64,000 nucleotides of DNA, taken from contig JAVMKO010000003.1 of assembly GCA_032164245.1 (NCBI GenBank), positions 36,637,890 through 36,701,889 on the forward strand, written 5' to 3'. The stretch's first letter is position 1, and every line of letters begins with the position of its first letter. This stretch comes from Sternotherus odoratus. Taxonomy: Eukaryota > Chordata > Testudines > Kinosternidae. Shown here piece after piece: positions 10,834 to 21,378 of the stretch. The translations under genes and the position numbers were made by a program. Below the pieces are notes generated by a model. It saw only the letters and a list, made by a program, of their open reading frames with translations. It searched no databases and was not told the DNA's origin.

Positions 10834-11887
10834 TGTCATGTTACTGGAATAATTTGGTACCATATAGATCATTGGGGTACCAAATATTATGTGAAGGGGG
10901 TCATAACAGGTGTCTATGACCATATGTGTGTATCTATTTTAGAACTGAAGTTATGGATATTGGATAAAAGGTGCCTATACTTCAAACTCAGGCTTGGCTC
11001 CTGGGTGAAATCTCAGACAAGCTAGTGCTAACTCGAGCCCATTAAAGGGCCATCAACTGCACAATGAACTTTGTCCACACCCGAGGAGAGGAGCCTCCCC
11101 AGGAATGGGACATGCCTGGGCAAAAACTGAATCATTGAGAGTCTGGTAATTGGACCATGTGGCTGTGGACCTCCTTTTTGCAACTGGACTCTGCATAAGG
11201 AGGAGGAGGGGCTTCACCCACAGAGGAGAGTCTATAAAAGCTGGAAGAAGCGTCCTCCATTTTGTCTTCTACCTTCAGCCTGTCTTGCTTCCAGTTCTGA
11301 ATGGACTTTGCTACACAGGTGAACTCTGGACAAAGGTGCTGACCCATCCCTAAAGGGGATGCTTTCTAAAGACTTTAATGTAAACCTGCAGTTTATTCTA
11401 CCTTTGCTTCAAGCCTGAACCAAGAGATGTGCCATTACTGCATGTAATTGATTTCTTTTAACCATTCTTAACCCTCACCTATACCTTTTTCCTTGTATAA
11501 TAAACCTTTAGATTTTAGATTCTAAAGGATTGGTAACTGCGTGATTTGTGGTAAGATCTGATTTGTATATTGACCTGGGTCTGGGGCCTGATTCTTTGGA
11601 ATTGGGGAGAACCGTTTTCTTTATTTGGGGTATTGGTTTTCATAACCATTGATCCCCAGGACAGGTGGCTGCTGGTGGTGATGCTGGGAATCTGGAGTGT
11701 CTAAGGGAATTGCTTGTGAGACTTGTGGTTAGCCAGTGGGGTGAAACCGAAGTCTTTTTCTGTTTGGCTGGTTTGGTTTGCCTTAGTGTGGAAAACCCCC
11801 AGCTTTGGGCTGTAGTTGCCCCTTTGGAAGCAATCTGTCCTGATCTGACACTCACAGTTGGATCCCACCAGGAACAGCACCGTCACA
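10834..11887 (+). mobile_element. Solo LTR of an endogenous retrovirus-like element (copy 1)
   Basis: The sequence begins TGTCATGTTACTGG and ends CACCGTCACA, so it has TG...CA borders. It is flanked on both sides by the exact 5-bp repeat GCTGG (10829-10833 and 11888-11892), which fixes the ends. It carries a TATA box TATAAAA at 11233-11239 and a polyadenylation signal AATAAA at 11499-11504, the usual U3-R spacing. It is 1054 bp long and no internal gag/pol sequence adjoins it, so it is a solo LTR left by recombination. A 5-bp duplication fits ERV3-type or Ty3-type elements; I cannot decide which. Copy 2 is at 33515-34590. Confidence 0.92.
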
Positions 11888-11892
11888 GCTGG

Positions 11893-13029
11893 CAGTGCAC
11901 TGTTCGTAGATCTCAGAGAGAAAGCAAAGCACAGACTGGCATTTAGGCAGACTGGCTTGATGGAAATCCCACAGTGTAAGGCAGGAGCTGGGAAGCCTTC
12001 AAAGCCCCAGTGAAAAGGCTCTGAGATGCATGTCTCCTCCCAAGATAGGGGATGTCTGGGAACTGGAAACCTTTAAGTGGGTGCTGTGAAGCGACCACAG
12101 AAGGGGAAACACAGGTGCAGTTAACCTGAAACTGTGACGCACACCTTCCTAGGGGGTGCTCCTGAAAGGAACTGCAGAGATACTCTTGGGAAAGGTGTAT
12201 CTTAGTTTGCTATATCCTCTTTGCTAAACTCACATTTATCCCCAAATGTGTTTAGGCAAGTACTTCTAGAGATCCTAACCTCTGGACTATAGCAACGATG
12301 GCTCCAGAGTCTCCAGGCACCATTTCTCAGCCTGCTTATGGTCTAGGGTAGGGGCATTATAGAGTGGAAACTTTGGATGGGGTGATTTATATAGACAGTT
12401 TGCTGAGCCAATGAGGAGCTGGGACTGCTCAGTGCTTCAGTGGCAGGTGACCGGCTACCTCAGAGACAAAGGGGTTAGTTCTGGTTTCACTTTGGGGCTG
12501 TTTGACTGTTGACCGAATTTGGAGTGGAGAGAGGAGCAGCGCAGTCTGGAGAGTTTCTCATCAACTCCCACTCCCCACACACAGAGAGATTTTGAACTAC
12601 TGTGGGATCTAGTATGTGATCAGGGAGGCAGAGAACCAGCCCAGTGCTGGCCACCTACAGCCAGCCGAGACCTACACAAAAATATATTTTTAAAATAAAA
12701 AAAATGAAAATGTTCACAGACTATTTTGAATGAAAGAAAAAACGTTTTCCCTCAATTTGCTTTTACCAAACACTTTTATCGTTTTTATTCAGCTCTGTTC
12801 ATGGCCTGTTATATCAATATATAAATGTTATAATTTGCTTTTTGGAAATTTGAGTAGAGGATAATCCACCATTATAATATAGTAATTGTTTTTGTACTTT
12901 ATTTATTTCTCATCAGCTTTGCCCTCTTCCTTAAGTATAAGGCAGAATGAACCTAAGACATTTTAGAGACTGTTCATGTTAGTGTGACGTACACCACCTC
13001 CTGGCTGCCTGAGTATACATGTTAAACCA
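11893..13029. other. Unassigned flank, possibly older LTR material
   Basis: No exon or RNA gene seen. The composition and lack of any frame suggest old repeat sequence, but I could not match it to another copy in the window. Confidence 0.35.
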
Positions 13030-13303
13030 ACTAAGGCTTTGTCTACGAATAGCACTTTTGTTGGCAAAACTTTCATCAATCAGGGGTGTGAAAAAACATA
13101 AGTGCTGGTGTGAACAGTGCTCTGTTGGCAGGAGAGGCTCTCCTGCCATCATAACTAACCCCACGTGTAGGGGGTGATTTAATTACATCAGCAGAAGAGC
13201 TCTCTCCCAGAAAAGAGCAGCTGTGTAGCAGACCTTACAGCAGCACAGCTGTTGCAGTACAGCTGTGCCACTGTAAGGGCCGTAGTGGAGGCATAACCTT
13301 AGA
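13030..13303. mobile_element. MITE-like element of the GTCTAC-terminus group
   Basis: Starts with AAGGCTTTGTCTACGAATAG and ends with AGTGGAGGCATAACCTTAG, a decayed inverted pair typical of the many GTCTACACT-ended elements in this region. The interior is repetitive around CAGCTGT/ACAGCAGCACAGCTG. It is the first of a cluster running to about 14540. Non-coding. Confidence 0.55.
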
Positions 13304-13803
13304 GTATGTTTACATTTAGGGTTTGTGAACACTTAAAACTCTGTAGTTCTTCAGTGAAGAGGCTGTGCCAACAGAAGGGAATCTCCCACAGTGAGCCCCT
13401 TCCTGCACACCGCACCCCCTGATGGTAAGTTTCTGATGTAGACCAGCAATTAGAATCTCCCTGCACTACCTTAGACCAACTGAGTTAGACTCACTTGATC
13501 TTACCAACCTGAAACTCGCACCCACTCTTTGCCATCACCCCTGAGCAATGCAGTTATACCGACCTAACCTCGGTGTAGACAGTGCCATGCAAACAGGAGA
13601 ACTTCTCCCATTGACATAGCTACTACCTCTCACAGAGGTGGATTACACCAATGGGGGAAACTCTCCCATCAGTGTAGTAGTATCTTCACTAAGACCTTGT
13701 CTACGCTACAGTGTTAGGTTGATGAAAGGCAGCTTACATTGATCTAAGTGTCTACACTAAAATTTGGTTCCTACCAACATAGCTGTCTCGCTATGCCAAT
13801 TTA

Positions 13804-14462
13804 GGCCTTGTCTACACTACAGTTAGGTCGACATAAGGCAGTTTATGTCAACTGAACTCTAAGGGCTGGTCTTCACTGGGGGGGGGGGGGGAGATCAGCT
13901 GTAGATATGCAAATTCTGCTACATTAATAATGTAGCTGAATTCAGCATATCTACAGTCAACCTACCTGCCATCCTCACAGTGGCGGCGGGCGGCGGCGCG
14001 CTCCCCCGTCGACTCCAGCTAGCTTTTGTCGAGCTGGAGTTCCGGAGTCAACGGGGGTGCCGCTGGCGATCGATTTATTGCGTCTTGACAAGACACGATA
14101 AATCGATCGCCAAAAGATTGATCCCTCCTCACTTTAGTGAAGACAAGCCCAGAGTGTCTACATTAAACTGTAAGTCCCACCGGTGTAACTCACCCACTAC
14201 ACTGACAATAGCACTTAGGTTGATGTAATTAGGTCAATGCAGTGTCAATGTAGACCATGCATTGCTTACATTGACTATTATTAGATTTCAGAAGCTGTCC
14301 CACAATGCCTCACACTGACAGTTAAATCAGTGCAAATGCTCCTGGTGAGGATGTGCACTGATGACACAAGAAGTGTAGTTTTGACACACAAGTGATTTAA
14401 TTACTGCAGTGCCTGTATCCAGACATAACTTGGGTCAACATAATTTTGTAGTGTAGACATGC
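13804..14462. mobile_element. Outer GTCTACACT-type element, with a nested MITE
   Basis: The termini GGCCTTGTCTACACTACA (13804-13821) and TGTAGTGTAGACATGCTC (14445-14462) are inverted repeats agreeing at 15 of 18 positions. The MITE at 13862-14151 is nested inside near the left end. The flanking block 13684-13803 carries a further GTCTACGCTACAG start, so several related elements are stacked here. Confidence 0.6.
13862..14151. mobile_element. MITE with three nested palindromes (copy 2)
   Basis: Same layout as 9523-9809: AGGGCTGGTCTTCACT at the left, AGTGAAGACAAGCCC at the right, then three internal palindromes. The third, about 14067-14111, is a nearly perfect 45-bp palindrome whose arms are GCGATCGATTTAT and ATAAATCGATCGC. 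A G14 run at 13878-13891 sits next to the left terminus. Confidence 0.8.
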
Positions 14463-14751
14463 TCTGGAGCACTATAGTGGTGCATCTGCACCACTGAAGC
14501 TTTTGAAGTGTAGATCTGACCTGAGTTTGAAGGATTCTAAACTGGTGTAATTCAGTTTCCTTGCTGGTATAGCAAGAAAAGCAACTAAAATGATGTTGCT
14601 AGAATGTGCAAATTAAATTAGGCCACCACTACTTCCATTTGCATCTCCTTCCAGTTCCTTGAAGACTAAAATACGCTGGCTTAGACTACATTACAATCAT
14701 CTGCACATCAATAAGTGGCCTAAAGATGTATATAAGTGTACTGGAATCTGA

Positions 14752-15245
14752 ATGACAAGGTGGTTAAGGTCATATCTTTTAATGGATCAACTTCCCTTGG
14801 TGAGAGAGACAAGCTTTCAAGCTTACAGAGCTCCTCTTTGGGCCTGGAAAAGGTACTCAGAGTGTCATAGCTAAATACAAGGCAGAACAGATTGATAACC
14901 ATAAGGAGTTAACACGTGTTGAAAGAGACCATTCACAATATGGTTGGCAGTTAACACTTTGCAGTTTTAGAACAAAGGAGGGCTACTGGGTTACAGATGA
15001 CTGTCATGAGCCATAAATTTAGGGTCTTTACTGAGTCCATAATTTTTAGTTTCTAGCAAAGTTATGAATTTAGGCTCCAGGCACATCTTTTGAAGGTGTC
15101 CTGCAGATTTCCTTTGAGGCTGAGGACTGAGAGGACAGATATGGAGTGATCTTTTTCTGAAAAGTGTTTGCCTATGGGTGATCTGGTGCTTTTTTCTTTT
15201 ATCATTTGTCTGTGAATTCACTGAGGAGTGCAGTGACTGGCATGA
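14752..15245 (-). mobile_element. Penelope-like retroelement, 3' end with GIY-YIG endonuclease tail
   Basis: On the - strand, 15221-14991 keeps a 76-codon open frame. Its C-terminal half (EPKFITLLETKNYGLSKD) matches the end of the GIY-YIG endonuclease domain of vertebrate Penelope-like elements as I know that family; the N-terminal GIY-YIG catalytic part is lost at 15245. Downstream on the same strand is the non-coding tail with the phrase AGCTTGTCTCTCTCACCAA and AAAAGATATGACCTTAACC. Just before that tail is GAGCTCTGTAAGCTTGAAAG, which sits where the hammerhead-like core occurs in related repeats in this window. It is 5'-truncated and dead. Confidence 0.65.
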
Positions 15246-15759
15246 GCTGACACCTGTCTGCCAATGTCACAAAGTACCCACGTCTCAGCTGAACACTGCG
15301 AAATCCATAGCTGCAGCCAATCTGGTTCACTTATGTGTTAGTATTGTTGAAATAGGTATTCAAATTATAAGAATCTGTGTAGCGTTTAGATTTATGGAGT
15401 GTTGTTGTAGCAGTGGTTTTCTCTCTAATATCCTGGGACCATGTGATTGAGGGAATGGCTTTCATTTGATCAAATTCTGTCCATATATTAGCTCACCTTG
15501 TCTCTTTAGTGTTTAGACTTTATTTAATGCTTGTGAGTTGCTCCATGCATTAATCTCACTTACAATATCTGTATGCCACCCTGTAAGGTAATATTTGAGT
15601 GGTTGGATTGTGAGTTCTGTGACTGTAAATCACCAGAGAGTAGAGAGACATTAAATAGTGTGAAATGCTGACCTGCAAAAGAGTCTTACATTCTTCCCAA
15701 CAGGAAAGGCCCATCAACACTAGATGGACTACCGTGGGGCATTAAAGAGGACAAAAGTC

Positions 15760-16489
15760 TACTCCTGGGGGAATTCTGTGCCAACAAAAAATTAAAAATT
15801 CTGTACACAATATTTTAAAATTCTGCAAAATTCTGCAAATTTTAGTTGTCAAAATAACACTACAGACTCATGTCAGCTTCAATTATTTTGGTAATTTATT
15901 ACAAAATACCTGTCAGCAAGTATGTCTGTAACAATACACACACACACACAAGATTTTCCCCAGGAGTAGAGAGTTAAAGAAACCCCTGTGACAACCCAGT
16001 TCCTGTTTCTCTGCCCTCCTACAGAGTCCAGCTGGGGGGACAGACACCCACAACTCCTCTCCCCAAGTCCAGCTGTGGGGGGAGAGGCAGGTTAGCCCAG
16101 AGCCCAGCTGTGCCCCCCCCAGCCCAGAGACCAGTCTCCTCCCTCCCAAAACCCAGCTGTACCCCCCGCCCCCCAGCCCAGACACCTGTCACCCTACTGC
16201 CCAGGGATCCAGAAGGAGAAACATCCTGCTTCTCTGTCCCAGGCTTGTGGCGTTTCCTGCACGATGCTGTCTCCGTCCCTCAGGGCGTGCTGGGACTGCA
16301 GATGCGAGGAACCCTCTCTTTCCCCCACCCCCTCACAGTGTCTTCTATGTGTGAGTTGGGCTCTGCCAGGTCTAGTGGCATCCAGTAGCACTGCAGCCCA
16401 GTTCTGTGGGGGAAAGAAAATTATGCCAAAAAACATTAATTTCTGCAAAATTCTGCATTGCACAGTGGTGCAGAATTCCCCCAAGAATA
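15760..16489. mobile_element. Non-autonomous DNA transposon with 19-bp inverted ends
   Basis: The ends TACTCCTGGGGGAATTCTG (15760-15778) and CAGAATTCCCCCAAGAATA (16471-16489) are inverted repeats with 2-3 mismatches. AAAAGTC precedes and AAAAGAC follows, a probable target duplication with one change. Subterminal blocks repeat AAATTCTGCA several times at both sides (15818-15842, 16440-16456). The centre is C-rich (CCCAGCTGT). No transposase frame. The 108- to 130-codon frames in it are chance. Confidence 0.8.
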
Positions 16490-16840
16490 AAAAGACTTTG
16501 TTGTCCTGCACTCCTCGCAATGAAGTTTAGTCATGCTAATGGATTCCTCTCATCCACGGAGGTTGCACCTCAGAGCATACAGCAAGCGGGGGATAAAAAT
16601 TCCAAACAAAAGGAACAAGGAATCTCTATGCTGCTTGGATTCTGGGGACAAGAGTTTTCTAGGCAAAAGCAAGATATTTTTTTATTATCCTGGGTTAGCC
16701 CTAAAGGACAGGTAAAGCTTCCTTATTATAAAAGCTTTTATTACCATTTGAAAATTAAGATTGTAACGTGTATATGTTTACATGCTCTAAGCTTCTAAAT
16801 AACTTTTGTTTCCCTTTCCTATTTAATAAATCTTTGTATA

Positions 16841-17742
16841 TGTAGCGGGGTGCTCCCCGCTCCCTGCCGGCCAGGGCTGGAATAGCCCTGGAAAGAGGGT
16901 TTGTAGCTGGCTGAGCCTGCTAGCAGGCTTAAGTGGAAAGCAGGCTCAGCTGTGTGGCCACGCCCCAAACATTCCAGGCTGTATAAAAGCCTGGGAGGCA
17001 GGAGTTAGTGGGAATAGAGAGAGGGAAGGGTCAGTCTACTCTGTAGGCAGCAGGAGACAGGGCCTGGCTGCAAAGTACCTGGACTGGGACAGGGTGTGGG
17101 TGAGGCAGCTGGGAGCCAGGGAGCCTAGGCTCTAGAGAGAGGGCCCCAGCTTGCTGAGCCTAGGGAAGGCCTGACCCACGGGGTACTGGGGATTGCAAGG
17201 GGGCAGTCTCCTCTGCAAGCAGAGGGAGACAAGGCCTGGCTGCTGGGAGCCTTTATCAGGGTACCCAGACTGGGACAGGGTGTGGGCGAGGCAGCTAGGA
17301 GCCAGAGAGCCTAAGCTCTAGTGAGAGGGCCCCAGCTTGCTGAGCCTAGGGAAGGCCTGACCCACGGGGTACTGGGGGTTGCAAGGGGGCGGCCCCTGGG
17401 CTGATAAGAGCAGCAGGCCAACCCCTTCTTGCCGGTGATGAGTAGCCATTAGACTGCAATCAGCCTCAGAGAGACTGAGGCAGTGGTGACTGGCAGTGGC
17501 CGTATCTGAGGCAAGTTGGGGATAGTGGGTGTTGGGTTCCCCAGGGAGGGGAGACCCTGAGACAAGGGGGGTACTGTAGGGGTGCAGCACCCTCAGCAAG
17601 GGGTTCCGGGGTCCAGGAGGGACACGGGGCCAGTGTGGAGAAGTGGACGTCGGCCGGCAGAGGGCGCTCCAGGGTCAAAAAGAGCTAATTCCCAAGACGA
17701 CCAGACGGGGGTGCCGCCGGGTGAGTGACCGACCCCGTTACA
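16841..17742 (+). mobile_element. Solo LTR, second family, with internal duplication
   Basis: The borders are TGTAGCGGGGTGCTCC at the left and GACCCCGTTACA at the right (TG...CA), flanked by the exact 5-bp repeat GTATA (16836-16840, 17743-17747). A TATA box TATAAAA is at 16982-16988. It is GC-rich, unlike its surroundings. A segment of about 170 bp is present twice in tandem: GACTGGGACAGGGTGTGGG at 17082 and 17269, and GGCCTGACCCACGGGGTACT at 17168 and 17355. The 902-bp length and lack of internal genes make it a solo LTR. It sits inside older repeat-like DNA that also received the 5S-headed SINE. Confidence 0.88.
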
Positions 17743-17784
17743 GTATAATTTCCTATAGAATTGGCTACAACTGTTGTCTTTGGA

Positions 17785-17902
17785 ATACGGCTAAACCACC
17801 CTGAACACGCCCGATCTCGTCTGATCTTGGAAGCTAAGCAGTGTTGGGCCTGGCTAGTACTTGGATGGAAGACCTCCTAGGAATACCAGGTGCTGTAGGC
17901 TT
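17785..17902 (+). pseudogene. 5S rRNA-like head, presumed pseudogene within the SINE
   Basis: Follows vertebrate 5S rRNA across its length: CCACCCTGAACACGCCCGAT, then CTCGTCTGATCT, then GGAAGCTAAGCAG (box A region), then GGGCCTGG and TAGTACTTGGATGGAAGACC (box C region), then TACCAGGTGCTGTAGGCTT. It differs at several sites, for example GGAAGACCTCC where 5S has GGGAGACCGCC, and there is no T-run right after the 5S end because the sequence continues into the SINE tail. The internal promoter boxes are mostly intact, so Pol III transcription at the time of insertion is plausible. Confidence 0.85.
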
Positions 17903-18034
17903 AACATGGGTGTGGGGCTAGCAACTCCGCCCTGTAGGGAACCACCTTGCTACTGAAATGCCAACAACAGAGTTGGAGTGCTCTGTGGTTAGTTGCCCAT
18001 ACCCCGCCTGAGGGGTGACGGGCAGAGAGAGAGA
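17785..18034 (+). mobile_element. 5S-rRNA-headed SINE with 12-bp target duplication
   Basis: A 250-bp unit is bracketed by the exact 12-bp repeat GTTGTCTTTGGA at 17773-17784 and 18035-18046. The head (17785-17902) is a near-complete 5S rRNA sequence on the + strand. The remaining 130 bp is a separate tail containing GGGGCTAGCAACTCCGCCC and CATACCCCGCCTGAGGGGT and ending in a GA-repeat just before the second duplication. 5S head, unrelated body, simple-repeat end and long flanking duplication together are the signature of a SINE3-class retroposon mobilised by a LINE. The tail's source LINE is not identified. Confidence 0.85.
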
Positions 18035-18046
18035 GTTGTCTTTGGA

Positions 18047-19248
18047 GTGGGGTTTAAGGTGCAATTGACCTAGGGCAACTGACTTTGGGACTAGGAGTAA
18101 ACTGAATCTTGGTGTAAGGGACAGACCAGGGAGCTAGGAGAGGACCCTGCCCCAACCAGGGTGAAGAAACCATAATGCAACTTCTCCCTTTTTGTTTAAG
18201 CCCTGCAGGATTTATCCGCAGAGTCCCATCTGCGTGGAAGGGTGCTGGAAGTTGTGTGCAGTGATGAATGCTGGGAGGTGAGGAGCATGTTATATTGTTG
18301 TTGTTTTAGTATTTTTCTTAATCTTAATCCTTTTGTTCCCCAGAGCCTCTATGTCCCGTCCCCAGTTAGGTCCCCTGTGTAATACTGTTTTGTGTGTATT
18401 TCATTGTTTGGGGCTGATATTCATCTGTTGAGTTTTTCATGTATTGGGTTATATTCCTAGTGAATAGGATAGTAGTACTGGTCATTTTCCCAAGAGAGGG
18501 CACCTCTTGTGTCCCAGGCACATAGCAGTCACTTTGGGTGAGGGCACCAGCTGCTGAAATGAAGGACCAAGGACTCAACCCATGTGAAGAGGGGAGAGAA
18601 GCTACGCGTTTCTGATTAGCAAGCACCAGGGGATACGGCTCGACGCAAGCCTTGGGAGAGAGGCTACATTTAAATTACAAAACAACATGATTCACGCTGA
18701 AACAAATGGCAGCCTGCTGAATGGGTTGTTCATCTGTCATCATCCATTGTTCCATCCTAAGGTGTATAGATTATCCACATTATTTTCTCAAAAAATCACT
18801 GTGTTGGTTATTTTATTTTTAATATAGTGCCCTAGGCACACAGGAAGTTGCAGCTTTTACTCTCTCTTCATTTAATATTAATGGCTGTAGGGATTTACAG
18901 CCTGCCTTTCTCCTCTGCATTCCCTCTCTTCCTCACCATTCATTTATCTTCTTCCCTCTCTGTTTTCTCCCACTTCCACAATATATTTTACTTGAGGACA
19001 GCCCGGCTGCTTCTCAGAAACTGCTCAGTGCTGCTGCCAAAGAAGCAGTGGAATCTGTTTGATGCATCTCTTGAAGATAAATGCTACCAGTGGTGCTTCC
19101 TTACAGCTTGGCCATGGTGTAAAATGGCAACTGCAAAACAGGCTGTATAGGGTAGGAGGAAGAAAAGGGGCAGGAGAAGAGGGTGAAATTAGAGCAATGG
19201 AAGGAAGGTGAGGAGGGGAGGGTTAGATTTCCATGGCCCTGTAGTCCC
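18047..19248. other. Unassigned flank
   Basis: Bases 18047-18200 look like a continuation of the older repeat that hosts the LTR and the SINE. The rest shows no gene. The 100-codon frame at 18848-19150 begins with a hydrophobic, signal-like stretch but has no Kozak support or homology I recognise, and is treated as chance. Confidence 0.4.
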
Positions 19249-19352
19249 AATTCAGCAGCACATCCTTATTCAGCAGCATGAGCTTAAGTGCTTTGCTGAA
19301 TAGGGATGGATCTAAACACCTATTCAGATGTTTTGCTGAATTGGTGTCCATG
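19249..19352. repeat. Short palindromic element with CAATTCAGCA ends
   Basis: CAATTCAGCAGCACATCC at the left and GTTTTGCTGAATTGG at the right form decayed inverted ends. The middle AGCTTAAGTGCTTTGCTGAA resembles the reptile palindromic repeat built on AAGCACTTAAGC. Hairpin-capable and non-coding. Confidence 0.55.
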
Positions 19353-20286
19353 AGCTCACATGACCTTTAAGCATCAGTTTGTGGACTTCTAACAACTTGA
19401 AACTTGCTTTGTGTTTTGAAAAATCAAATCTGGTACCTCGTTCAATATGCTGTCATGTTAATGCAGAACTAAATCGTTCAGTTCTTTGTCCTATAGATTA
19501 AAAATGAAGAGGCTGATCTGTAATGTAGGAAGAGATGTTGCTTATTTGTGTGACAAATATGTCTTTCATAAAATTTATACTTGCAAGGAGAAAATGTACT
19601 TGAACAAACAATAAAAGCTGGACCCTGAAGTGGGGCTAGATTGTCTTATCTCCCAGTGTATGATGGCAATTCCTTTGAGATAGCAGAAGCTATAAAACAT
19701 AAATTGATCTGGATGTATATCTATATGGTGTAATGTCATATTGTCTGCGTAATGTCATAAATTGAAAGCTACAAGACATTTTTCTAGGAATGATAGATTT
19801 ATTTTAATATTGGTGGAAATTTAAATTAATGGTTATGGGTTAGATTTGCATAAATCAGTCTCTCTTCTTTTACCTAAATAAAGTACCAGACATTAGTCTT
19901 ACTAGGGGAAGAGGTTAACCTAGATAAATTGGAATTTAAGCTTCTGAATGCAGATTTGATATATTCTCTGTAGTCTTATACATTTGAAAATATCACTTGT
20001 TACAGAAGTTTTGTACTGATGCATTTAACTATGAGTTTCTTATTTATCAGGCATTTAGTTCACATGAATGTACAAGAAGAATAGGGTTTAAATCACATTA
20101 GTCTTGATAAAAATGGCATAATAAAATAGATAAATATTCAAATGCAGCAGGTTAATCTCTTATGCTGATGTGATTTTGGAATGTCCTAAAATGTAATAAC
20201 TAGAGCTGATAAAAAAAGATTTTCCGCCCTCAAACTATTGAAATGAAAACTAACAATGAAATTTAACAATTTTCCATGAAAAATGT

Positions 20287-20428
20287 CAATGGCACAATAC
20301 ATATTAAATAGATTTCCTGGGGACTGGATAATTCTACAATTCCAGTTGTGCCAAAAAAAAAAATCCCGCCTTTTGAAGCTTCACCTTAAGGAGGTGCTAC
20401 AGCCTGATAGAGCCATTGTCTGATGAAT
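20287..20428 (+). mobile_element. Fragment related to the LTR-like block at 9201-10060
   Basis: Shares with 9275-9425 the order ACAATACATATTAAATAG, TTTCCTGGGGA, a poly-A/AAAAATCCC segment, TTTTGAAGCTTCACC, GGTGCTACA and CCATTGTCTG. Only the 5' part is present. It shows that the family has at least two members in this window. Confidence 0.6.
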
Positions 20429-20482
20429 ACCATTTAGGAGTCAAACCAAACCATTTAGGAGTCAAACATTTAGGAGTCAAAC
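20429..20482 (+). repeat. Three tandem copies of CATTTAGGAGTCAAAC
   Basis: CATTTAGGAGTCAAAC occurs three times with 0-5 bp spacers, directly at the right edge of the LTR-like fragment. Probably local slippage growth. Confidence 0.8.
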
Positions 20483-21378
20483 TGCGAGATTGGGTAGAAG
20501 TGTCTGACCAACATGCTGAGACACCAGATGTATCTGATTGGATGAAAAGCAAGTTTAATGAGATAAGGATACCAAGCTTATCTTGGCCAAGTTGGTGCAA
20601 TTAAAATGACCCTGGCCTTGTCTGTGAATAAGGAAGCCACCTCTTAGTGCTAGATTGAACTGGTTTTGTAGCTGTATATGTACAAGAGTCGTGACTTCCT
20701 ATCTCAGCAAATGATTGTGAGAGGAATCCCTAACAAGGGATAGGGAGAGATGGAGGCAAAATGGATGAATAACTGGATGTTATTACTTCTAAAGCCCATT
20801 TGTTGGATGCTGTTCTCTCCCATGGAGACTGGGAATAGGAAAGACTTTATCCAGCGTGGTGGAGGAGGGGAGGATATTGTAGAAGATGGTTCAGGCTCTC
20901 AACCAAGCCATCAGAATTGTGATTTAGCTGACCTGGATGGCTGGGATGAAGTAGCTGTGGCAGTTGGTTGGCTCTTTTGAGTATCTTGGTCTCTTGGGTG
21001 GTGGTTCATGCGGCCTGTGGAAATTCAAGAAGTGAATTGGGGAGATCAGTGGGATATTTGAGACTTGCTAAATTTTCTTTTATTTATAGGTGTATACATT
21101 TTGAGGCATCTAAGAGTAACCCTCAAGTCCTTCAAAAGTTGTGGCTATCCAAAGGGAAGTCCTTAGCAGTATTCTGCAATTCCCTAGGGAAACTGGACAG
21201 CTAGTGCTAAGATGGTCATCACATCATGATCATGGTGGAAATGGACCAAGCTGCCATATCAGCTGCACGAAAGGAGGCCCGTAATAATGCTCTCATTAAA
21301 AGTTGCCCTTCATTGATGATGTCCTTAAATTGTTTGCAGTGCTCCTCTGGCAAATGCCTAATAAAGGTGTTGAATGTA

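Noticed and set aside
17785..17902. A functional 5S rRNA gene
   Set aside because: Substitutions in the box C region, no terminator T-run at the 5S end, and the flanking duplication encloses a longer SINE.
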